This document shows positions 38,019-45,000 of a DNA stretch of 45,000 nt, piece after piece. The translations under genes were made by a program, and so were the position numbers. Source of the DNA: Chrysomallon squamiferum (lineage: Eukaryota > Mollusca > Gastropoda > Neomphalida > Peltospiridae). The notes beneath the pieces were generated by a model. That model was not told the origin of the DNA and did no database searches. It was given only the letters and a program-made list of their open reading frames with translations. The stretch covers positions 13,938,022 to 13,983,021 of the forward strand of contig CM022668.1 of NCBI GenBank assembly GCA_012295275.1. Direction: 5' to 3'. Every line of letters starts with the position of its first letter. Positions within the stretch are counted from its first letter, which is position 1.

Positions 38019-38519
38019 ATGTCTGGTGAATGGCAACACGAATTATGCAACTGTTGCGTTGACCTTGGATTGTGCCTCATCTCGTACTTCGCGCCTTGTT
38101 ACCAGTTCGGGCAAAATGCAGAAGCCGTCGGCGAATCGTGCTGTTTTTGTGGATGTCTCTGTTTAGCATGTCCGATTTACATTCCCTTTATGGGTGCGTA
38201 CATCAGGAAGAAAATTCGACAAAGAAAAGGAATAAAAGGATATTATGCGGAAGACCTTCTTACTTGGTGTTGTTGCCCGCTGTGTGCTTTGATTCAAGAG
38301 ACGCTAGAACTTCATGATATCCAACCGGCAGCTTTACAACTGGCAGCTTTTCAACTGGCAGCTTTTCAACTGGCAGCTATCCATCCGGCAGCTGTCCATC
38401 CGGTAGGTGTCCAAACGGGAGCTGTCCAACCGGTAGGTGTCCAAACGGGAGCTGTTTCACCGGTAACTCAGCAACCGGTAGCTGTCCAACAGACATCTAA
38501 GGCCACTACGCAGAAATAA
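38019..38519 (+). CDS. PLAC8 (cornifelin/onzin) family protein 1 with pentapeptide-repeat tail
   Basis: Intronless, 166 residues. Residues 5-98 form the cysteine-rich PLAC8 domain: CNCC at 10-13, LGLCLISYFAPCYQFGQNAE, CCFCGCLCLAC (41-51), a basic IRKKIRQRKGIKG (62-74), and the family signature WCCCPLCALIQETLEL (83-98). Domain members are small membrane-associated proteins in animals, with roles in cell size, metal handling and epithelial differentiation; which applies here is unknown. Residues 102-156 are about eleven pentapeptides of QPVAV type, followed by QQTSKATTQK. A TATA box lies 113 nt before the ATG and AATAAA 93 nt after the stop. A paralogue of 201 residues lies 2.77 kb downstream. 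Lack of introns could mean a retrocopy origin followed by tandem duplication with its promoter. Confidence 0.88.
   Translation: MSGEWQHELCNCCVDLGLCLISYFAPCYQFGQNAEAVGESCCFCGCLCLACPIYIPFMGAYIRKKIRQRKGIKGYYAEDLLTWCCCPLCALIQETLELHDIQPAALQLAAFQLAAFQLAAIHPAAVHPVGVQTGAVQPVGVQTGAVSPVTQQPVAVQQTSKATTQK
38322..38486 (+). repeat. 15-bp coding minisatellite, ~11 units (PLAC8-like gene 1)
   Basis: Units of the type GTAGCTGTCCAACCG encode V-A-V-Q-P registers. The first units read CTGGCAGCTTTTCAA (QLAAF), so the array has at least two unit subtypes. Confidence 0.9.
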
Positions 38520-38611
38520 AAACGTTGATGATTTGTCTGCAGATAACTTAAATGCTTCACATTCATTCAGATAGGAAACGAGTATTGTGGATATTTTGAC
38601 TCGATTTTATA

Positions 38612-38617
38612 AATAAA
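38612..38617 (+). terminator. polyadenylation signal of PLAC8-like gene 1
   Basis: AATAAA 93 nt after the stop, in a TTTTATAAATAAAG context. The matching site after gene 2 reads AAATACG and is lost. Confidence 0.5.
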
Positions 38618-38770
38618 GTCACAGCATTATTAAACAAGCTGATGTTTATTATGTTTGATTTCCTCGTGAACAGACATAATTATTGTGGTCATCAGGAATG
38701 GTAGCGAGGGAAACGGAATTTCATCGACGAAGACCTTCATAGTGCTTCTGTCACATAAATCCATAGCCTT
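38618..38770 (+). repeat. dispersed segment of the PLAC8 unit, present after gene 1 but absent after gene 2
   Basis: Runs from CACAGCATTATTAAACAAGC to CACATAAATCCATAG. It is almost identical to 39640-39787 and its second half to 44865-44960. After gene 2 the flank joins directly from AAATA to GACAGCTGTTG, so this block was inserted in unit 1 or lost from unit 2. Confidence 0.85.
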
Positions 38771-39914
<1,144 letters not shown>

Positions 39915-40098
39915 TTATTTAGCATTTGAATGAGGTAAATGTGTATCCTGCACAACTTTCTACATTTTCTGCATGTAAGAAAAGCGTGCTTAGTAACTGC
40001 TTTGTAACAGTCGGCAGTCACTTAGTCATTAACTCCTCGTCCATTGTGCAAGCGCGGGAAAAGTCCCATTCCAGTAACCAGCGCACCCGGCCGTCTGC
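39915..40098 (+). pseudogene. orphan third copy of the PLAC8 promoter module, truncated before the TATA box
   Basis: Nearly identical to 37694-37877, including the GCGGGAAA word (40054-40061), but breaks off at CCGGCCGTCTGCA and joins directly to the start of unit 2 (ATGGTAGTGTTTG). TATA box, leader and coding sequence are missing, so this is a relic of a lost or recombined gene copy. Confidence 0.8.
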
Positions 40099-40443
40099 AT
40101 GGTAGTGTTTGAAACGGAATTTCATCGACGAAGACCTTTGTACTGTCACATAAATAGTAATCACTTCTGTACAGTAATGTATTAATGACAATATTCTGGA
40201 TCCTTTACCCCTCTGCTGATTATGTTGGGAGATGAATTACGTTTCATGTATGAAGAAAGAAATCGCTCCAGATCACAAATCAATAAATCAATAAATAAAT
40301 GCATATATACATAAACTATTTAAAAAAATAATCATCAAAAAGTAGTAAGCTGACAAAAAATACAGTTAAGACCCTCCACTATTTTGGCCGAATGTGTTTC
40401 AGTTATATGTCATTAAAAAGGTATGCAATCGATTTGAACGTGT
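40099..40443 (+). repeat. PLAC8 unit, upstream segment (copy 2)
   Basis: Counterpart of 37346-37690, differing by scattered substitutions and a small AT-rich expansion near 40290-40310. Confidence 0.9.
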
Positions 40444-40697
40444 TTATTTAGCATTTGAATGAGGTAAATGTGTAACCTGCACAACTTTCTACATTTTCTG
40501 CATGTAAGAAAAGCGTGCTTAGTAACTGCTTTGTAACAGTCGGCAGTCACTTAGTCATTAACTCCTCGTCTATTGTGCAAGCGCGGGAAAAGTCTCATTA
40601 CGGCCGTCTGCACGAAGTCAGATTGAAGGGAAGAACATATAAAGCTGCTAGTTTTTCACTGGCATCGTCTATTGATAACATTTACTTTAAATTGTTG

Positions 40698-40740
<43 letters not shown>
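40444..40740 (+). promoter_or_regulatory. PLAC8-like gene 2 promoter module and (TA)n leader
   Basis: TATAAAG at 40638-40644, 142 nt before the ATG, and GCGGGAAA at 40583-40590. Relative to gene 1 it lacks about 17 bp (the CCAGTACCAGCGCACC stretch). In its leader a (TA)n of about 20 units (40699-40739) replaces about five units. Confidence 0.55.
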
Positions 40741-40743
<3 letters not shown>

Positions 40744-40785
40744 TTCTGAGTTATTTTGGGTTATACCTAATCTATACTTGTCAAC

Positions 40786-41391
40786 ATGTCTGGTAAATGG
40801 CGACACGAATTATTCGACTATTGCTATGACTGTGAATTGTGCCTCGTCTCATCTTTCGTGCCTTGTTACAAGTTCGGGCAAAATGCTGAAGCCGTCGACG
40901 AATCGTGCTGTTTTTGTGGATTTGTCTGTTTGGCATGTCCGTGGTTTTGGCCCTTTATGGGTGGGTACATCAGGACCAAAATTCGACAAAGAAAAGGAAT
41001 AAAAGGATATTATACGGAAGACTTTCGTACTTGGTGTTTTTGCCCGCTGTGTGCTTTGATTCAAGAGACGCTAGAACTTCAGGATATCCGACCGGTAGTT
41101 GTCCATCCGGCAGCTGTCCATCCGGAAGCTGTCCAACCGGTAGCTGTCCATCCGGTAGCTGTCCAATCGCTAGCTGTGCCATCGGTAACTCAGCAACCGG
41201 TAGCTGTCCAACCGGGAACTGTCCATCCGGGAGCTGTTCAACCGGTAAAGGTCCATCCGGTAGCTATCCAATCGGTAGCTGTCCAACCGGGAGCTGTCAA
41301 ACCGGTAACTGAGCAACCGGTAGCTGTCCAACCTGGAGCTGCCCAAATGGTAACTCAGCAACCGGAATCTACGGCCACTACGCAGAAATAA
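40786..41391 (+). CDS. PLAC8 (cornifelin/onzin) family protein 2 with long pentapeptide-repeat tail
   Basis: Intronless, 201 residues, tandem paralogue of the gene at 38019. The PLAC8 domain (5-98) keeps the signature WCFCPLCALIQETLEL and the basic IRTKIRQRKGIKG, but four cysteines of gene 1 are replaced (10 to F, 12 to Y, 46 to F, 85 to F) and one is gained (16). The middle is aromatic (CPWFWPFMGGYI). The tail, residues 102-191, has about 18 pentapeptides (HPAAV, QPVAV, QPGAV, PVTQQ types), seven more than gene 1, and ends STATTQK. The second half repeats a longer block of about eight pentapeptides, hinting at higher-order duplication. Same probable membrane association and unknown role as gene 1. 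The changed cysteines suggest relaxed or altered selection on metal or disulphide chemistry. Confidence 0.88.
   Translation: MSGKWRHELFDYCYDCELCLVSSFVPCYKFGQNAEAVDESCCFCGFVCLACPWFWPFMGGYIRTKIRQRKGIKGYYTEDFRTWCFCPLCALIQETLELQDIRPVVVHPAAVHPEAVQPVAVHPVAVQSLAVPSVTQQPVAVQPGTVHPGAVQPVKVHPVAIQSVAVQPGAVKPVTEQPVAVQPGAAQMVTQQPESTATTQK
41089..41358 (+). repeat. 15-bp coding minisatellite, ~18 units (PLAC8-like gene 2)
   Basis: Units vary around GTAGCTGTCCAACCG. Because 15 is a multiple of three, all three plus-strand frames and the opposite strand stay open over much of the array; only the frame continuous with the PLAC8 domain is taken as coding. Confidence 0.9.
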
Positions 41392-41496
41392 AAATTTTGA
41401 TGATTTCTCTGCAGATAACTTAAATGCTTCACATTCATTCAGATAGGAAACGAGTATTGTGGATATTTTGACTTGATTTTATAAATACGATACGAC

Positions 41497-41856
41497 AGCT
41501 GTTGAAATTCACATAAAGATTTAGGATGTTTTGGCGAGTATTTTTTAAAACGTAATAAAATAAAATTCAAGAATGAAACCTTTGAGAAGTTTGCCACAAA
41601 ATACGTAACGTCAGAGAGGAGAAACAGAAGATGATTTGATCAGAAAAACTTTTGTACATTTTTTAAAATACATAATAAATGTGAACATTGTAAAAGTTAA
41701 CATAAATTGTTTGATATGTCGTAGGTTTTATCCTTTATCACTTTTTTTTTATAATTTAAAAATTGATTCTTTATTTTATTTTTTGAAATAGATATCACCT
41801 AATTAACGTTCAACAGAGATTAGTTATAATGAAATGAAATCATAAATGTTTTACAG

Positions 41857-41896
<40 letters not shown>

Positions 41897-42024
41897 CAAT
41901 GTTGTTCTGAACCCTTTAACGCAGTTTATTTATATTTAATAATATGTTATTTTATTTCACGGATTCTTCTCAGTTTATTGCATACTGATTATAGTTTCAA
42001 CTTTAAATACCATCAGCAATTAAG

Positions 42025-42028
<4 letters not shown>
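41497..42028 (+). repeat. PLAC8 unit, 3' flank (copy 2)
   Basis: Counterpart of 38771-39283, with an (AT)n of about 18 units at about 41859-41895. The AATAAA at 41554-41559 is the first polyadenylation signal after gene 2, since the nearer one is lost. Confidence 0.85.

Positions 42029-42108
<80 letters not shown>
42029..42108 (+). repeat. (CT)n microsatellite, ~40 units
   Basis: Uninterrupted CT array at the same place in the duplication unit as the shorter one at 39284. Confidence 0.95.
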
Positions 42109-42111
<3 letters not shown>

Positions 42112-43120
42112 CATTTATAATATGAATTCTCTCCTTAGAACTCATAAAGTATTTACAATTTGTTTTAACGTATTTAAATTGGACCTCTAACTTTTTCTCA
42201 CCTGGAAAGTGACAAAATTATTAAACAAACTGATCTTTTTATGTTTGATTTCCTGTATATTTATTCTGTATATTTAAGTATATTTATTCTGCATCAGTTT
42301 ATGTACAATCAGCTTAGTATGCCTCTTTTTTCTGGCATTTACTTTTTCCAGGATTATGGACATTTTCAAAAGTTAAAGTAGACTGTTTTTTACCATTCAG
42401 TCTTTTAGTGTTTTATCTTCTCCTCTTGGCTGACAACTTGTGGACAATTTAATCATTCTCACAATCACATATAAACTGACTGGAATCTGGATCGGGCACG
42501 TGATCAGTGGCTGATTTTATCATCTGGTGATTAAATTATAAACTTCAAAGAGGTGATCTCATCACAAAAAACTTCATGCACTTAGCCCTATAATTATGTC
42601 TTTGGAAAGTCTACAGTCTTTTGAATACTACTTAGACTTTTTGAATCACTAACAATCATAATGTATTAAGCATCAAGCTTCTCAAACACAGTATGAATTA
42701 TTTTTGTGGAAGGTATGTCATTTTCTAATAAGAGAAGCACAATATCCATCAAATATTGCTGAAGACCAGTTTATGAATATAAATAATTAATCAATTTTTA
42801 TTATTATTATTTTTTTTCATAACATAACTAAACCATCTAACACACTATCGGCAGTAAATATTAAAATAAGTGACTGAAAAATGTAATCTAAAAAAAAAAA
42901 AAAAATCACTTTACCAATGAATAATTTAATATTCTGGTGGGGAGCGGGGAAAAATGTGTTACATAAACTTCGGTAAAGATTTTGTCCCCAATAAGTAAAA
43001 TACATTAACCAAAACCCAACAATCAGATTCATACTGAAGAGTAAATCAAAACTAAACACCAAAGCACATACTAATAATAACTAAGCACAGTAAAACCCTA
43101 TTCTTTGGACTCCTATATAT
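42109..43120 (+). repeat. segmental-duplication fragment (right copy)
   Basis: 42113-42250 matches 30850-30960 and 39535-39665. 42622-42770 matches 30978-31190, minus a short insert present on the left. 42895-43110 matches 31434-31640. 42270-42620 is not found elsewhere in the window. No gene is seen. Confidence 0.85.
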
Positions 43121-43560
43121 GTAATCAGTATTGGCGGCCATCTTGTAAAATGAACATTAGAATTTTTCCTTAAGTGCAGATATTGGTAAGACATACATAA
43201 GTGATGAACCAGCCATTTTTTTTTTTTTTTTTCCATTGGAATAACGTGCAATTTAGAATTTTTGTGTAAATGTAATTACAGTATGATTACTGATATTTAT
43301 TTTGTAATAGTTTTAGTAAATTCAAGGAAATGAAAAACAATTCTTGTTTACATATTATACTTTCCTAAAGATACGTTGTCAGATATTTCTTTTTTTAGAT
43401 TATTTCAAGTAATTTGAAGGAGTTTTAAGGTTAAATTAAATTTCTATCGCATCCTGTAAGATGTAACCAAGTGTGATGTACGCACATTTCATTGTAACAT
43501 TTGTTATATTCCTATTACACGTGATCAGAAAAAAAGCTTCTGTTTGAAACGATGTGAAAA
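43121..43560 (+). repeat. PLAC8 unit, 5' flank (copy 2), start of a further unit
   Basis: Counterpart of 36870-37255 with many substitutions (about 80% by eye), thus older than the unit 1/unit 2 split in the promoter area. Confidence 0.8.
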
Positions 43561-43651
43561 ATACTTGAAGTGGATTTGGTGTTATCAGAATATGAATTTG
43601 CCACTGTTTATAAAATGATGTTACATTTAAAATAAAGAAAAAAAAAAAAAA

Positions 43652-43686
<35 letters not shown>

Positions 43687-44616
43687 ATTAATTAATTAAT
43701 TAATTAATTAATAATAATAATAATGATGATGATGATAATAATAATAATAATAACTGTATTCGTTTGTTGTATGAAATTTCGTTTGTCGATGATTCTGAAT
43801 CATGTTCCTGTTGTTAGCTGTTTCAAATGTCTTGACCAGACTGAGTCTACAATCACCATTTTCATTTCGTATTACCATTAAGGAGGAAATAAAAGATTCA
43901 CGTGAGTTAGCTTTCTCGAATTATTTCTTTTCTGAGTTATCGAGCCGTTTCCTCTCTCGATCAGATACGCACACGCACACCCACAAAAACACGCACGCAC
44001 GCACGGACACACTGAAACGTATCTGTGAAAACGCCGAAGATAAGACTACAAAAATTACTTATCTTAAACTACAGTCATCAACAATATTATCAGTTGCTCA
44101 AGGCAAACACTTACTTAGGCTCCTCTTGTTAACGTTTTCTAAGTTTCTTTGTTGTTACCTAAGAATTTACTTCGCTCCCAGCATTCCTATATTTTGCCTT
44201 CAGTTAAAAATTAGAATAAGTACCTCGATTAAAAATTCTATCAAAATTTTTATTAAAATGTTTTATCGCCCCAGATACTGAGAACTAGAATAGTTTTCTA
44301 AATGGAAAGTAGGTTAAGATTTAACGTTAAATAAATAACATAACATTGTTTTCAAAGAACAAATGTCAAGGATTCATTCAGCATTTAATTTACAGTTATC
44401 CATACATTATATAAGTATCATATTTATGGGGCGCATTTAAGCTATAATTAGGATCTTATAGTCACGAAAGGGCCTCTACGATTTCAGTTTAATTATCCGT
44501 CATCATTTGTCTCTGCTAGCATATTTCAAACAGGACCTTTACAGATTCAACACGTTACATTTCCTACAGTTATGCTGCTTCATACTTCCATAGCGTCATA
44601 TTTAACTATAAACTAC
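43561..44616 (+). other. ~1.05-kb block absent from the other copy of the unit
   Basis: In copy 1 the flank runs from 37255 to 37275 without this block. It starts with poly-A, (AAAT)n, (TTAA)n and (AAT)/(GAT) arrays (43636-43752). It then holds less repetitive sequence with a 159-codon frame (43802-44281) that has a His/Thr run in the middle and a Leu/Ile/Phe-rich end. No domain is recognised, so I do not call a gene. An insertion of unknown kind is plausible. Confidence 0.5.
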
Positions 44617-44700
44617 AGTTTCAGCTGCTACCACTGTTTGAAAATTCACATCACAGCCTTTGACAAACTGCTCATGACAAATAACTGACAGAAAACATTC
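44617..44700 (+). repeat. PLAC8 unit, end of 5' flank (copy 2)
   Basis: ACTGTTTGAAAATTCACATC and CATGACAAATA match 37283-37335. Confidence 0.8.
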
Positions 44701-44778
44701 CAGTGAACGCCCTGAGAGGCGTTGATCTCAGGACCCATAGCATATCAGAGGTGCGCTCTAATTACTATGCTACATTCC
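44701..44778 (-). ncRNA. degenerate tRNA-like sequence, probably a SINE head
   Basis: On the minus strand TAGCATAGTAATTAGAGC resembles a pol III A box and GGGTCCTGAGATCAACGCC a B box, about 17 nt apart as in a tRNA. The stems do not pair well enough for a functional tRNA, and copy 1 of the unit lacks this segment, so it looks like an inserted SINE remnant. Confidence 0.35.
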
Positions 44779-44854
44779 TGTCTATAAATAAATAAATAAA
44801 AATAATTTTTTTTTTAAAAATCTCAGCTGCAGAGTTAAAAACTAATCACTTTAC

Positions 44855-45000
44855 TGCACGTGAATAGACATAATTATTGTCGTTTTCAGGAATGGTAGCG
44901 ATGGAAACGGAATTTCATCGACGAAGACCTTCATAGTGCTTCTGTCACATAAATCCATAGTAGCGTTGACAAAGGTAAAGCAAATTACCTGGACACGGAC
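44855..45000 (+). repeat. PLAC8 unit segment at the right edge
   Basis: Matches 39680-39830 (GACATAATTATTGT, CAGGAATGGTAGCG, GGAATTTCATCGACGAAGAC, CACATAAATCCATAGTA, GACAAAGGTAAAGCAAATTA). In the earlier copy this segment is followed within about 90 bp by a PLAC8 promoter module, so one may lie just beyond the window. Confidence 0.85.

Noticed and set aside
40905-41312. Plus-strand frame in another phase with TGSCPSGSCP repeats, and minus-strand GQLPDGQLPV frames
   Set aside because: A 15-bp repeat keeps every frame open. Only the frame continuous with the PLAC8 domain has a domain, start context and conservation in the paralogue.
43802-44281. 159-codon plus-strand frame
   Set aside because: Contains a CA-derived His/Thr run and an AT-driven Ile/Leu/Lys end, and lies in a block missing from the paralogous unit.

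Overview
The window looks like nuclear DNA from an animal, most likely a mollusc. Coding sequence is split by GT-AG introns, the DNA is AT-rich, and di-, tri- and tetranucleotide arrays and homopolymers fill most non-coding space. At least four decayed copies resemble a tRNA-derived SINE that is common in molluscan genomes (roughly 1.8, 9.9, 17.0 and 23.9 kb). The phylum is an inference. No bacterial operon, CRISPR array, rRNA gene or intact transposase gene is visible.

Layout. 1-14.4 kb is gene-poor: trinucleotide arrays, (GA)n and (CA)n, a long AG-rich higher-order repeat at 7.73-8.55 kb, and two blocks of ordinary complexity (3.9-4.2 and 7.4-7.7 kb) whose function I cannot assign. At 14.5-14.8 kb a minus-strand first exon encodes a signal peptide, ends in a good splice donor and has a consensus CRE upstream; its later exons were not found. 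14.8-20.2 kb is AT-rich and repetitive, with one SINE-like copy. A complete six-coding-exon minus-strand gene at 20.19-25.21 kb encodes a 335-residue single-pass SPFH/band-7 protein with an unusual six-cysteine segment and three N-glycosylation sequons. 26-32.5 kb is mostly non-coding.

A plus-strand gene at 32.80-36.74 kb has five exons and encodes a 251-residue C3orf33-like protein: one membrane anchor followed by a staphylococcal-nuclease-like fold. Downstream are two tandem, intronless PLAC8-family genes (38.02-38.52 and 40.79-41.39 kb). Both have a cysteine-rich PLAC8 domain fused to a tail of tandem pentapeptides encoded by a 15-bp minisatellite, with about 11 units in one and 18 in the other. 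Their TATA-containing promoter module is present three times, once with no gene attached.

Pieces of the PLAC8 duplication unit recur at 30.45-31.65, 42.0-43.1, 43.1-43.56 and 44.6-45.0 kb. The array therefore extends to both sides of the C3orf33-like gene and probably continues past the right edge, where another PLAC8 copy is predicted. The most interesting system here is this young, recombining PLAC8 array with fast-changing repeat tails. All exon joins, families and reading frames were worked out by eye and all frames close; no database or transcript evidence was available.
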